Shown piece after piece: positions 35,970-44,298 of a stretch of 64,000 nucleotides of DNA. Below the pieces are notes generated by a model. That model saw nothing but the letters and a program-made list of their open reading frames with translations, had not been told where the DNA came from and made no database searches. The translations under genes were made by a program, and so were the position numbers. This DNA comes from Pseudoflavonifractor sp. 60 (GTDB taxonomy: Bacteria > Bacillota > Clostridia > Oscillospirales > Oscillospiraceae), in NCBI RefSeq assembly GCF_009911645.1, contig NZ_QWKI01000055.1, positions 18,884-82,883 of the forward strand. The letters are read 5' to 3'. How positions within the stretch are numbered: position 1 is the first letter of the stretch; each line of letters starts with the position of its first letter.

Positions 35970-36884
35970 ATGTTAATCGCAATCGACCACGGCAATAAAT
36001 TGATCAAAGTTCCCAATCATGAGCCCTTTACCTCCGGTCTGGAGGAGAGTGATGTACCGCCTTTTGGAGGCGAAACCTTGAAGTACCAGGGGAAATACTA
36101 CACACTTTCTGAGAAGCGTATTCCCTACCATCGGGACAAGACGGAGGATGAGCGATTCTTTATCCTCTCTCTGTTTGCCATCGCCTATGAGATCGAGGCG
36201 GCGGGCGGTTACTCCCATAACGTCATGCGCATCCAACTTGCGGTAGGGCTGCCCCCGGCCCACTACGGCGCCCAGCACAAGAGCTTTACTGGTTACTTCA
36301 CCGGGCGGGGCGTAGTCCAGTTTGAATACCAGAAGCGGCCTTACTCCATCTATATCGAGAAGGCCATGTGCTTCCCCCAGTCCTACGCTGCCGCTGTGAC
36401 GATTTTGAAGTCGCTGCGGGACAAGCCCAAGGCGCTGGTCGTGGACCAGGGCGGCATGACGACGGACTTTCTGCTCCTGAAGGATGGGGTGGGCGACCTG
36501 TCCGTCTGCGACTCCCTGGAGTACGGGGCGATTACCCTCTATAACAAGATCAAGTCCAAGATCAGCGCCGAGCTTGATATTCTGATGGAGGAATCTGAAA
36601 TCGACGCTGTTCTGATGGGGCGTACCGAGCATGTGCCGGACAAGGTAGCGGAGATCGTGGAGCAGCAGGCCCAGGTATTTGTCAACGATCTGTTCAGCAC
36701 CCTGCGGGAGCGGGGCCTGGAGCTGAAATCCGGTACAGTGGTCTTTGTAGGTGGAGGAGCGATTTTGCTGCGCCGACAGATTGAGGCGTCTGGAAAAGTG
36801 GGAAATCCCTTATTCATTGAGGACATCCAAGCCAACGTTAGGGGCTATGAGATGCTGTACCAGTATGCAGTGGACGGCAGGTGA
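35970..36884 (+). CDS. parM: ParM-like actin-type segregation ATPase
   Basis: 304-aa actin-fold protein. MLIAIDHGNKLIKV is the phosphate-1 loop, LVVDQGGMTTDFLLL the phosphate-2 loop, and VFVGGGAILLRRQI the adenosine loop. It belongs to the ParM/Alp family, which polymerises to push plasmid copies apart. AAGGAGG precedes the ATG. The stop lies just before the ParR-like gene, the usual order of type II partition operons. It indicates that the element has or had an extrachromosomal phase. Confidence 0.85.
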   Translation: MLIAIDHGNKLIKVPNHEPFTSGLEESDVPPFGGETLKYQGKYYTLSEKRIPYHRDKTEDERFFILSLFAIAYEIEAAGGYSHNVMRIQLAVGLPPAHYGAQHKSFTGYFTGRGVVQFEYQKRPYSIYIEKAMCFPQSYAAAVTILKSLRDKPKALVVDQGGMTTDFLLLKDGVGDLSVCDSLEYGAITLYNKIKSKISAELDILMEESEIDAVLMGRTEHVPDKVAEIVEQQAQVFVNDLFSTLRERGLELKSGTVVFVGGGAILLRRQIEASGKVGNPLFIEDIQANVRGYEMLYQYAVDGR

Positions 36885-36889
36885 CGGGA

Positions 36890-37237
36890 ATGGGCGAGAA
36901 AAAGGACCCTGGCAAATTCACCGTGCGTTTCAACGCCGCTGACCCACAACAAAGGACAGTAATTGAAATCCTAAATCAGCAGGGGCGGTACAAGGCGCAG
37001 TTCCTCACCAATGCGATTTTACACTATATCCATTGCTCCCAAACACCAAAGATACAAAGTACGGTGACAGACAGCGCGGAGATAGAGCGTATTGTACGCC
37101 ATGTTCTTGCACAGCAGCAGACAACCCCCGCCCTACAACAGGAGGTCAAACAAGCGGCCCAGATACCAGCCAGCCCATCAGAAGACGAGGACAGGGATGC
37201 GATTTTTAAGACACTAGAGGCATTTCAACAGAAATAA
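36890..37237 (+). CDS. ParR-like partition DNA-binding protein
   Basis: 115-aa protein. FTVRFNAADPQQRTVIEILNQQGRYKAQFLTNAILHYI fits a ribbon-helix-helix domain. The C-terminal part is variable, rich in Gln, Pro and Ser, and ends DAIFKTLEAFQQK, the short tail expected to contact ParM filaments. The ATG at 36890 follows AGGTGA; a GTG at 36881 that overlaps the parM stop is the alternative. Role inferred from position. Confidence 0.65.
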   Translation: MGEKKDPGKFTVRFNAADPQQRTVIEILNQQGRYKAQFLTNAILHYIHCSQTPKIQSTVTDSAEIERIVRHVLAQQQTTPALQQEVKQAAQIPASPSEDEDRDAIFKTLEAFQQK

Positions 37238-37242
37238 AACAC

Positions 37243-37278
37243 GGCCTAGCAGTCGAGTGGCTGCTAGGCCTTATTTTT
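37243..37278 (+). terminator. Terminator after parMR
   Basis: GGCCTAGCAG pairs with CTGCTAGGCC across an 8-base loop, followed by TTATTTTT. It ends the parMR unit. The T-rich tail overlaps the stop of a possible small leftward reading frame. Confidence 0.85.
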
Positions 37279-37417
37279 CATTTGGAATTGCCACTGCGAT
37301 AAAACTGTCTACCACATCCTCCAGGTGGCGGTATTGTTCCGGGGAAAGTTGTGAAACTTTTTGGGAGAGGATAGAACGATCTTCCCCAGAGATTCTTCCC
37401 AAGAGAACATTTGTCAA
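37271..37417 (-). CDS. Possible small protein or gene remnant
   Basis: A 48-codon minus-strand frame reads TNVLLGRISGEDRSILSQKV and QYRHLEDVVDSFIAVAIPNE. Its composition looks protein-like, with a helical C-terminal end. Only a TTG start is available, and no clear ribosome-binding site is seen. It may be the 3' remnant of a larger gene cut at the inverted repeat 37416-37450. Confidence 0.3.
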   Translation of the reverse strand: MTNVLLGRISGEDRSILSQKVSQLSPEQYRHLEDVVDSFIAVAIPNEK

Positions 37418-37450
37418 GGGGGATTTCATCATAAAGATGAAATCCCCCTT
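37416..37450. repeat. Perfect 15-bp inverted repeat
   Basis: AAGGGGGATTTCATC and GATGAAATCCCCCTT flank a 5-base loop. No T run follows on either strand, so it is not a simple terminator. It could be an operator, a recombination remnant or a small-transposon end. Confidence 0.55.
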
Positions 37451-37471
37451 GAATAAAATGGAAGCAGTATA

Positions 37472-37819
37472 TTAGACGACATTCTCACCTAGGATTATTT
37501 TGGGCATTGTAGTTAAACAACGATTCCAACGCTTATAAAATTTCTCGATACCAAGCTTAGATACTCTTGCATGGACCTCTTCGTTTTCCAATACCCAATA
37601 TAGCACATATGTTACTTTACCAATATTTCTTGTAAGGCGAATAGGTAATTCGCCCTCTTTAACTGCACTAAAATCTTTTTGTCGGTGAGTACGCTTTATG
37701 TAATGCACATCAATAACACCATCTTGTTCCAAATAAAATTCAGACACTTCTTTCATCAGTTCTTCAATTTCATCTATCTTAGTTAATTTCGCTTCATATA
37801 TACATATCTCATTAAACAT
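37472..37819 (-). CDS. Dimeric alpha/beta-barrel (monooxygenase-like) protein
   Basis: 115-aa protein starting MFNEICIYEAKLTKIDEIE. The pattern of strand, helix and two strands (EFYLEQDGVIDVHYIKRTH, GKVTYVLYWVLENEEVHARVS) suits a ferredoxin-like ABM/EthD fold. Such small proteins are oxygenases or stress proteins, often of unknown substrate. The ATG at 37819 follows GAGGGGAG. It has higher AT content than its neighbours and is monocistronic. Confidence 0.5.
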   Translation of the reverse strand: MFNEICIYEAKLTKIDEIEELMKEVSEFYLEQDGVIDVHYIKRTHRQKDFSAVKEGELPIRLTRNIGKVTYVLYWVLENEEVHARVSKLGIEKFYKRWNRCLTTMPKIILGENVV

Positions 37820-37930
37820 ATCTCCCCTCCTCAAATTCTGAGTTTAAGAAATTGATATGAGCAAAGTATACCACAATTGCAAGCGCCGTTCAACTCTCAA
37901 TTATCGGCACTGATAGTAGCGGCAAGCAAT

Positions 37931-38155
37931 GCGCCGGTATATACCCGGCGCAGCTTGTTGGGGGTCGACGGCCCCCAAACTCCCGGTGCATCGGCGCAGC
38001 CCCGCCCGATGCACAAGCCGCCGGTGGCGTCTGCTGGCCTGTCCATACTGGGCAGGGAGGGGACGCCCGGCGGGCCGCCCCTCGGAGAGCGCACGACTGC
38101 CGCAGGCAGTACCACCACCCGCTTGCGGGTGGTGGGTAAGTGCGCTCTTCGAGAG
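37931..38155 (+). other. oriT-like region with serial inverted repeats
   Basis: Four GC-rich inverted repeats lie in a row: 37931-37951, 37958-37978, 37986-38014 and 38112-38135. The last (CCACCACCCGC, TT, GCGGGTGGTGG) is followed directly by GTAAGTGCGCTCT. RSF1010/R1162-type (MOBQ) origins of transfer have an inverted repeat next to TAAGTGCGCCCT, nicked after TAAGTGCG. The equivalent nick would be between 38144 and 38145. No relaxase gene is in the window. The 37820-38304 gap otherwise has no supported gene. Confidence 0.6.
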
Positions 38156-38304
38156 GGTCGGCAAAGAGAACGGAGCGCCCAGGTCATCCCCAGACGCTCC
38201 CGCTTCGGTTCCCTCCTGCTGGTTGATCACCGCCTTTCCAGCCTGTGTCATTTTGCCACAAATGAACCATCAGCCAATGTGTATTTGGATGGTGAAACCA
38301 CCCT

Positions 38305-38523
38305 TTACACAATACATCTCAGCAGCAGATAGTCTGGGCTGATATCAAGGGCAGCGCAGATACTAATAATGTTTGCTGGGCGTAATGCTTTCTTCCCTGT
38401 TTCAGCAGTAGAAATTGTCTGTGTTGTCAAATCTGCGCGTTCTGCGACCTCTTCCTGAGTAAGCCTGAGCTGTTTTCTCCGCTCAACTAACCGTTTTCCC
38501 ATTTCTTTCAGCAAGTTTTCCAT
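38305..38523 (-). CDS. XRE-family transcriptional regulator
   Basis: 72-aa helix-turn-helix protein. LVERRKQLRLTQEEVAERADLTTQTISTAE is the DNA-binding core, and RPANIISICAALDISPDYLL completes the Cro/C1 fold. It is transcribed away from the SLOG gene, with 116 bp between their starts. It probably autoregulates and may control its divergent neighbour. Confidence 0.85.
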   Translation of the reverse strand: MENLLKEMGKRLVERRKQLRLTQEEVAERADLTTQTISTAETGKKALRPANIISICAALDISPDYLLLRCIV

Positions 38524-38639
38524 TTCACCACTCCCATGGATAATATTTTATCCATTATGGCGAAAAAATTTAATAGACTATAGATAGATTAAATTAGCAA
38601 TAACGTATATAATAGGCGAAACAGAAAGGAGAATTTATT

Positions 38640-39170
38640 ATGTATATATGTGCGATCACAGGCCATCGGCCGACCAGATTCAAATTCAAATACAATGAAA
38701 ACGACTCCCGCTGCAAGCACCTAAAAAGGCGGCTGCGGGAGCAGTTTGTTGAGTTATACGATCAAGGCGTCCGGCGATTCCTGGTAGGTGGAGCCCTTGG
38801 TGTGGATATGTGGAGCGGGGAGATTCTGCTGAAAATGAAGCTGGAGCCGGACTACAAGGATATTGAATTGGTTGTAGTGCTTCCCTACCCTGGCCATGAT
38901 GAACGGTGGGATGAACGGAGCAAAAAGCGACTGGCGTTCTTGATTGAGCATAGTACAGAGCATATTACAGTGGGACAGAAAGCGTGGAGAGATAGCTTTA
39001 TCCAAAGAAACAGGTATCTGGTTGGCCATGCTGACTGCCTTTTGGCTGTGTATGATAATGAGCGATCCATAAGGAGCGGTACCGGTATGACAGTAAATTA
39101 TGCTAAAAAAAAGAAAGTGCCGGTTATTTTGATACACCCAGATATTATGGAAATGGTATGGCTTCAATAA
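38640..39170 (+). CDS. SLOG-family (YpsA-like) protein
   Basis: 176-aa Rossmann-like protein. MYICAITGHRPTRFKFKY, RRFLVGGALGVDMWSGEILL, LPYPGHDERW and ADCLLAVYDN-x-SGTGMTVNYA are typical of the DUF1273/YpsA branch of the SLOG superfamily, which binds nucleotide-derived ligands. AAAGGAG precedes the ATG. Such proteins are frequent on mobile elements near regulators. The exact role is unknown. Confidence 0.75.
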   Translation: MYICAITGHRPTRFKFKYNENDSRCKHLKRRLREQFVELYDQGVRRFLVGGALGVDMWSGEILLKMKLEPDYKDIELVVVLPYPGHDERWDERSKKRLAFLIEHSTEHITVGQKAWRDSFIQRNRYLVGHADCLLAVYDNERSIRSGTGMTVNYAKKKKVPVILIHPDIMEMVWLQ

Positions 39171-39237
39171 GTTAAGATTTGCGCTATAAGATAAGTTTAC
39201 AATATTCTATACAGTTTCATTGTGTTAGTAGGAGAAT

Positions 39238-39265
39238 GGGGCTGGAGTGTTATACTCCAGCCCCC
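39238..39265 (-). terminator. Hairpin ending the 46217-39291 operon
   Basis: GGGGCTGGAGT pairs with ACTCCAGCCCC around a short loop, 26 bases after the last stop codon. The following T content is weak, so it may work in both directions. Confidence 0.6.
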
Positions 39266-39290
39266 AGCTTAATATTTCAGAATGTGGTTT

Positions 39291-40862
39291 TCAGTTCACG
39301 TTAATGTCCAGTCCCAGACCGTTTACCCACTCCACCATCGTATTGCGGGAGGTCCCACCGGCGAAGCGCCGTCCATCCAGCCAATCAGCGTCATTGGTCA
39401 GGCTGTGCAGATTTCTTGCGCTGGAGCCCATGCCGCTACTGTTGGAGGTGCAGAAAGGAACGATGGTCTTGCCGCTGAAGTCGTAACTCTCAAGGAAGGT
39501 GCTGACAATCCGGGGCGCCTCTCCCCACCAGATGGGGTAGCCAATGAATACAACATCGTACTGCTCCATATCCTCCACACTTCCAGAGATAGCGGGGCGG
39601 GCATTGGGATCATTCATCTCTATCGAGGTCCGGCTGGAGGAGTTACCATAGTTCAGATCGGCGGAGGTGTAGGGGGTCTGGGGCACGATCTCGTAGATAT
39701 CCGCGCCTAGGGAATCGGCAATATACTCCGCCAGAGGCTTGGTGGTATTGGTGGCGGAGAAGTAGGCTACCAGCACCTTGGTTTCATCGGCGGGAGCCGG
39801 TGTGGGAGTAGGGGCAGCGGCAGGGGTAAAATCAAGTCCTAAACCGTTGGCCCAGTTGGAAAGGGTATTTGTGGTGTCGCTGCTGAAGCAGCGGCGTCCA
39901 TCCATCCAGGCAGCGCCGTCCGCCAGACCACGGATATTGGAGACACTATTGGCAATGCCGCTTCCGCCGGAAGTGCAGAAAGGTACGATGGTTTTGCCGC
40001 TGAGATTTTCACTTTCCAGGAAAGTATAGATAATACGGGGTGCATCGTTGTTCCAGATGGGATAGCCCAGGAAAATCACGTCATACTGTTCCAGGTTTGC
40101 CACGCTGTAGGCAATGGCGGGGCGGGCGCTGGGGTCATGCTGCTCGGTAACAGAGCGGCAGTTGGAATTGGTGTAGTCCAGGTCAGCCGCCGTATAGGGC
40201 TGTTCCGGCGCAATCTCATGCAGGACAGCCACATCAGAACCAAGGGCAGTCACAAGGTTCTCCGCCACGCCTCTGGTGGTGCCGGTGCCGGAGAAATAGG
40301 CAACCAATACCCTGGCTCCGCCGTTGGGGGTGTCCTGACTGCGCGCGAGGTTCCACATGACGGCGGCGGTCTGGGCGCGGGTGACGGGAGTATTTTCGCC
40401 AGTAAAACCAGGAATATTGTCCGTAATGGGCCGATCAGTGTACTTGTTCATGATGATATTCAACTGTGCTTGGGTGATGGCGTCGTTTGTTCCAAAGCGG
40501 CCATCTCCGTACCCCAGGATCAGCCGCTCGCTGGCTGCCCAGCGGATAGCCTCACTGTACCACTGGCCCTCGGGAACGTCGGAAAACTGCATCAGGTAAT
40601 TGACCGCCGGGCTGCCCGCCTGCCGCCAGAGGACGGATACCAGCATGGCGCGGGTCAGGTTGCCCTCCGGGGCAAATTGCCTGTTTCCAATCCCGGACAT
40701 CAGTCCGCGTTCCTGGCAATACATGACGGCTTCTGCATACCAGGAATCGGCGCTTACATCAGAGAAGCCAGTATCCTCCACAGCGGCAAAGGCTGTGACT
40801 GACAGAGCGAGGGTCAGGATGGCCGCCATCATCAAAGCGGCCAGACGTTTCAGATTTTTCAT
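39291..40862 (-). CDS. SLH-anchored protein with two flavodoxin domains
   Basis: 523-aa exported protein. A signal peptide (KRLAALMMAAILTLALSVTAFAA) is followed by three SLH repeats (about residues 28-185; GFSDVSADSWYAEAVMYC) for cell-wall binding, then two Flavodoxin_4 domains. The first begins RVLVAYFSGTGTTRGVAENL and the second VLVAYFSATNTTKPLAEYI. Both carry the FMN phosphate-loop pattern and the GYPIW plus GKTIVPFCTS motifs. The start (MKNLKRL) is chosen for its signal peptide. It is last in the seven-gene redox operon. Two flavodoxin domains on the cell surface are unusual. Confidence 0.88.
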   Translation of the reverse strand: MKNLKRLAALMMAAILTLALSVTAFAAVEDTGFSDVSADSWYAEAVMYCQERGLMSGIGNRQFAPEGNLTRAMLVSVLWRQAGSPAVNYLMQFSDVPEGQWYSEAIRWAASERLILGYGDGRFGTNDAITQAQLNIIMNKYTDRPITDNIPGFTGENTPVTRAQTAAVMWNLARSQDTPNGGARVLVAYFSGTGTTRGVAENLVTALGSDVAVLHEIAPEQPYTAADLDYTNSNCRSVTEQHDPSARPAIAYSVANLEQYDVIFLGYPIWNNDAPRIIYTFLESENLSGKTIVPFCTSGGSGIANSVSNIRGLADGAAWMDGRRCFSSDTTNTLSNWANGLGLDFTPAAAPTPTPAPADETKVLVAYFSATNTTKPLAEYIADSLGADIYEIVPQTPYTSADLNYGNSSSRTSIEMNDPNARPAISGSVEDMEQYDVVFIGYPIWWGEAPRIVSTFLESYDFSGKTIVPFCTSNSSGMGSSARNLHSLTNDADWLDGRRFAGGTSRNTMVEWVNGLGLDINVN

Positions 40863-40887
40863 AGTCGCACACTCCTTTTTATTCTGC

Positions 40888-42015
40888 TTATGAACCAAAA
40901 TAGTCCTGAATTTCCTCCATCCGATGGGACTGAGGCACATGGAAGGGACAGCGCCAGTCGCAGTGGCCGCATTTCACACAGTCCCCCGCCTTTTTCTCCA
41001 GTTTCGCATAGTGTCCACGGGCCAGCTGATCCCCGGTCCGAGCCAGGTCGTAATACTTGTTGATGATACCCACGTCCAACCCAGCGGGGCAGGGCTGGCA
41101 GTGGTTGCAGTAGACGCATTTTCCCGCCGCGTCCTGGGGCGCGAAGGTACCCAAGATGGAGTAGTCCTTTTCTTCCGGGGCGGCACTGAAATAGCCCAGG
41201 AGCTTTTGGAGGTCGGCCCGGTTCCGTACCCCGGCTATGACGGCCAGCACCCCCGGCTTATCCAGGGCATACTGCATACACTGGTACTCCGTCAGGGCCT
41301 TGCCGAAGGGGGAAGTCCGGTCATTGAGCAGCTGGCCCCCGCTGAAGGGCTTCATGACTGAGATACCAACCCGTTCCGCCTCACAGCGGCGGTACAGAGT
41401 GGGGTGTTCGTCCACGCCGCCCACGGCGTAGTTCTCACTGCCCAAGTCCACAGAGGAGCCGCCCCGGTAGTCGTAGCCGGGATTGATACTGAACATCAGC
41501 AGGTCGATGACCTTCATGTCCAGCACCTTGTTGGCAAGCCTGGGGGTGTGGGAACCCAGAGCGATGTGCCGGACTGTCCCCTGGTCCTTCAGCGACTGGA
41601 TGTAGTCCAATACGCCGCTCTCAACGGCCAGTTTCAGATCGGATTCCTCATCAATACAGTGGAGAAAGCCAAAGTCGATGTAGTCCGTTTTCAGCGCGGT
41701 GAGCTGCCAATCAATGGAGCGTTTGATGGTGTCCAAATTGGTAGTCCAACCATATTTCCCGCTGGTGTAGTCGGCTCCAAAATGGATCTGAAAATAGAGC
41801 TTTTCCCGCATCCCGGCAATGGCTCGGCCATAGGCAGAGAAAGGGGCTGTATCAGCTGAGGCCATGTCAAAGAAGTTAATTCCGGCCTCCAGGGCCAAAC
41901 CCATAGTGGCCTCGATCTCCTTGTCACCTGCCGCACCGATGGAGCTTGTGCCCAACCCCAGAACGCTGAGCTGTTCCTCCCCGTGGGGGAGTTTGCGGTA
42001 TTCCATAAATGACAT
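40888..42015 (-). CDS. Aldo/keto reductase with C-terminal 4Fe-4S clusters
   Basis: 375-aa cytosolic oxidoreductase. A TIM-barrel AKR domain (VLGLGTSSIGA, INFFDMASADTAP, YIDFGFLHCIDEE) is followed by a ferredoxin-like tail with CVYCNHCQPCP and CVKCGHCDWRCP. The usual AKR lysine position reads YFQIHFG, as in other Fe-S members of the family. It probably reduces a carbonyl or passes electrons from NAD(P)H to an Fe-S partner. AAGGAGG precedes the ATG. Spacing to neighbours is 13 and 25 bp, so it is operonic. Confidence 0.85.
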   Translation of the reverse strand: MSFMEYRKLPHGEEQLSVLGLGTSSIGAAGDKEIEATMGLALEAGINFFDMASADTAPFSAYGRAIAGMREKLYFQIHFGADYTSGKYGWTTNLDTIKRSIDWQLTALKTDYIDFGFLHCIDEESDLKLAVESGVLDYIQSLKDQGTVRHIALGSHTPRLANKVLDMKVIDLLMFSINPGYDYRGGSSVDLGSENYAVGGVDEHPTLYRRCEAERVGISVMKPFSGGQLLNDRTSPFGKALTEYQCMQYALDKPGVLAVIAGVRNRADLQKLLGYFSAAPEEKDYSILGTFAPQDAAGKCVYCNHCQPCPAGLDVGIINKYYDLARTGDQLARGHYAKLEKKAGDCVKCGHCDWRCPFHVPQSHRMEEIQDYFGS

Positions 42016-42028
42016 TCCTCCTTTTTTA

Positions 42029-43360
42029 TTAAGCGATTACGCTGGCTGTCCGCCAGACCTCCCGGCGGTAGCGCCAAACAAAGCACATCGAACGGGCCAG
42101 CCAGTCCATACCCATTGCGATCCACACGCCGATCACGCCCCAATTCAGCACGACTCCGAACAGAAAGGCCGACCCCAGCCGGAACACGGCCATAGAGAGT
42201 ACGCCCACATACATGGTGTATTTCACATCTCCTGCCGCCCGGAGGCTGTTGGCCAGATTAAAGGATGTGGGGTGGAGAGCAACGGCCAGCAGATTGTGCA
42301 TGACAATGAGGACCGCGGCAAGCTGCAAGGTCTCCGGTTCCAGGCGGTAGAGCCGCAGGATCAGGGGGAGGGACAGGCAGACAGCGCCGCCAAGAATGGC
42401 TGTGGAAATATAGGAAACCTTCATCAGCTTTTTGGTGTAATACTCCGCCTGCTCATACTCCCGTGCGCCCACGCACTGGCCCACCACGGTAATGACCGCC
42501 AGATTCACGGCGCTTACCACGATGATGGCGATCTGGTTGATGCTGTTGGACACACCATTGGCGGCGATCTGCACTGTACCAAACTGAGACACCACGCTGG
42601 TGACCAGCACCTTTCCCAGGGCAAACAATCCGTTTTCTACTCCGCCGGGAACAGCAATGTGCAAGATGCGGACAACGGTTTCCCGCTTCCATGTCAGAAT
42701 GTTCCGCCACGACAGACGGAGCGGATTTTCCGTTTGAAAAGCCAGCCCCGACATGGCCAGCGCCGCCAGCCCCCTGGAGACCAGCGTAGGGACCGCCACC
42801 CCCAGCACTCCGGCATGGAGCAGGGATACCCCGATAAAATCTCCCGCGATATTGACCGCGTTCATCATCAGGGAGACGTACATGGTCATGCTGGTGCGTC
42901 CCATGCTGCGGAACTGCGCCGCCGCCGCGTTATAGACACCCAGGAAAGGGAAGGAACAGGCCGTCACAAGGAAGTACGTCAGGGCAGCGTCCATCACATC
43001 CGGCTCCACCGCGCCGAAGAACAGATGGAGGATGGGGACTCGAAGCAGGACGCACACGGCCATGATTCCGGCAGAGGACAGAGCGGAAACCGTCATGAGT
43101 TGTCCGGCAGAAACCGCAGCCTTGTCCGGTTGGCGGTTCCCTAAGTATTGCGACAGGATCACCGAGCCTCCAGTGGTCAGGGCGGTCAGCACGGTAATGA
43201 CCAGAAAGTTTACCATATCCACCAAGGCCACACCGGACACCGCCGCCGCCCCCACACTGGACACCATTACCGTGTCCACCATACCCACCAGCATGACAAG
43301 AATTTGCTCAATGACCAGTGGGAGCAGGAGCTTTTTCAGATCACGATTGGAGAATAACAC
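42029..43360 (-). CDS. MATE-family efflux transporter
   Basis: 443-aa membrane protein with about twelve predicted helices. LLLPLVIEQILVMLVGMVDTVMVSSVG is the family N-terminus, and GGSVILSQYLGNRQ and GVENGLFALGKVLV are MATE motifs. MATE proteins export drugs or metabolites with Na+ or H+ exchange. It has a GTG start with GAGG upstream and sits inside the redox operon, so its substrate could be a redox-active compound; that is a guess. Confidence 0.85.
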   Translation of the reverse strand: MLFSNRDLKKLLLPLVIEQILVMLVGMVDTVMVSSVGAAAVSGVALVDMVNFLVITVLTALTTGGSVILSQYLGNRQPDKAAVSAGQLMTVSALSSAGIMAVCVLLRVPILHLFFGAVEPDVMDAALTYFLVTACSFPFLGVYNAAAAQFRSMGRTSMTMYVSLMMNAVNIAGDFIGVSLLHAGVLGVAVPTLVSRGLAALAMSGLAFQTENPLRLSWRNILTWKRETVVRILHIAVPGGVENGLFALGKVLVTSVVSQFGTVQIAANGVSNSINQIAIIVVSAVNLAVITVVGQCVGAREYEQAEYYTKKLMKVSYISTAILGGAVCLSLPLILRLYRLEPETLQLAAVLIVMHNLLAVALHPTSFNLANSLRAAGDVKYTMYVGVLSMAVFRLGSAFLFGVVLNWGVIGVWIAMGMDWLARSMCFVWRYRREVWRTASVIA

Positions 43361-43400
43361 TGCAATACGCCTCGTTTTCTTGAATTTAATGGCTGCGGGA

Positions 43401-43922
43401 TCATCGTTCTGCCAGCGTCTGCGCAGGGTTCATCATGTGGGGCTTGCGCTGGAGCAGAAACTGTGCGCACAGTCCGGTAAAGTACCCCGCACAGCACCCG
43501 GAAACCAACAGAAATGGGAAATACATAGCAACTCCAAGACTTTTCATCACAAGAATTGCCGCTGTCATCTGCCCGATATTGTGGAATACCGCCCCCAAAA
43601 TACTGCTGATCCAGAGCGCTTTTTCCGGGATCAGGCGGTGGAGCGGGAGCATCCCCAACAGGCAAAGCGCCCCGCCTGCCGCGCTGTATAACAGGGCCAT
43701 CATGTTTCCACCGAAAACCGCGCCCAGGATGATCCGAGTGGTCAGGAGCAGGATCACCTCTTTGGGCCGGAAGCGGTACACCGCGTAGACTGTTACGATA
43801 TTTGCCAGTCCCAGTTTCACGCCGGGAAGTGGGATTGGATTGGGTATCTTGCTTTCTACCATGAAGATGGTCAGGGCGATGGTCGCCAGGAGCGCCAATT
43901 CTGTCAGCCTTTTGGTTTGCAT
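43401..43922 (-). CDS. Gx transporter family membrane protein
   Basis: 173-aa protein with five or six helices. IPNPIPLPGVKLGLANIVTVYAVY and GGNMMALLYSAAGGALCLLGM match the Gx transporter (older name heptaprenyl diphosphate synthase component I) family. In Firmicutes it commonly pairs with a NusG-domain-II protein and ApbE in flavinylation loci, as it does here. GGAGGG precedes the ATG. Likely role: delivering a flavin or related cofactor, or a membrane electron-transfer part; not settled. Confidence 0.8.
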   Translation of the reverse strand: MQTKRLTELALLATIALTIFMVESKIPNPIPLPGVKLGLANIVTVYAVYRFRPKEVILLLTTRIILGAVFGGNMMALLYSAAGGALCLLGMLPLHRLIPEKALWISSILGAVFHNIGQMTAAILVMKSLGVAMYFPFLLVSGCCAGYFTGLCAQFLLQRKPHMMNPAQTLAER

Positions 43923-43935
43923 GGTTTTCCCTCCT

Positions 43936-44298
43936 TCAGCCTGTGGCTCCGTCCGTTCCGGCCTGTTGATATTGAATTACCAGACGATTGGGCAGACAGA
44001 CAATGGGCAGTCCCGTGTCAGATAAATATCCCATGTGAACACAGATTTGATCGGGACACTCCGCCTCCAGCACTCGGATTTTCCCATCCTGCACTTGGAT
44101 GATATTGGAGCTTCCCGTATAAGGAATCTCAATCACCTGATCTTCGCTCCTCGACAGGTCGAGCGTGTAGAGCAGCTTTCCGTCTTGTAAAATTTCTACG
44201 GTATCTCCGCCGGTTGGCCGCAGCACCCAAAGGCATCCAGCCACCCCCAGCAGCAAAATCGCCGCACACAGAACCACCCAGAGTTTACTCTGCTTCAT
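43936..44298 (-). CDS. Membrane-anchored NusG domain II protein
   Basis: 120-aa protein. One N-terminal membrane helix (WVVLCAAILLLGVAGCLWVL) is followed by a small extracytoplasmic domain. CPDQICVHMGYLSDTGLPIVCLPNRLVI matches NusG_II. This domain, unlike transcription factor NusG, is secreted and occurs beside ApbE and Gx transporters. Its first codons overlap the ApbE gene by 14 bp. It probably supports the extracytoplasmic redox chain. Confidence 0.82.
   Translation of the reverse strand: MKQSKLWVVLCAAILLLGVAGCLWVLRPTGGDTVEILQDGKLLYTLDLSRSEDQVIEIPYTGSSNIIQVQDGKIRVLEAECPDQICVHMGYLSDTGLPIVCLPNRLVIQYQQAGTDGATG

Noticed and set aside
37931..38155. Group II intron or large catalytic RNA in the hairpin-rich region
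   Set aside because: No domain V signature or intron-encoded protein was found; the RSF1010-like core beside an inverted repeat fits oriT better.
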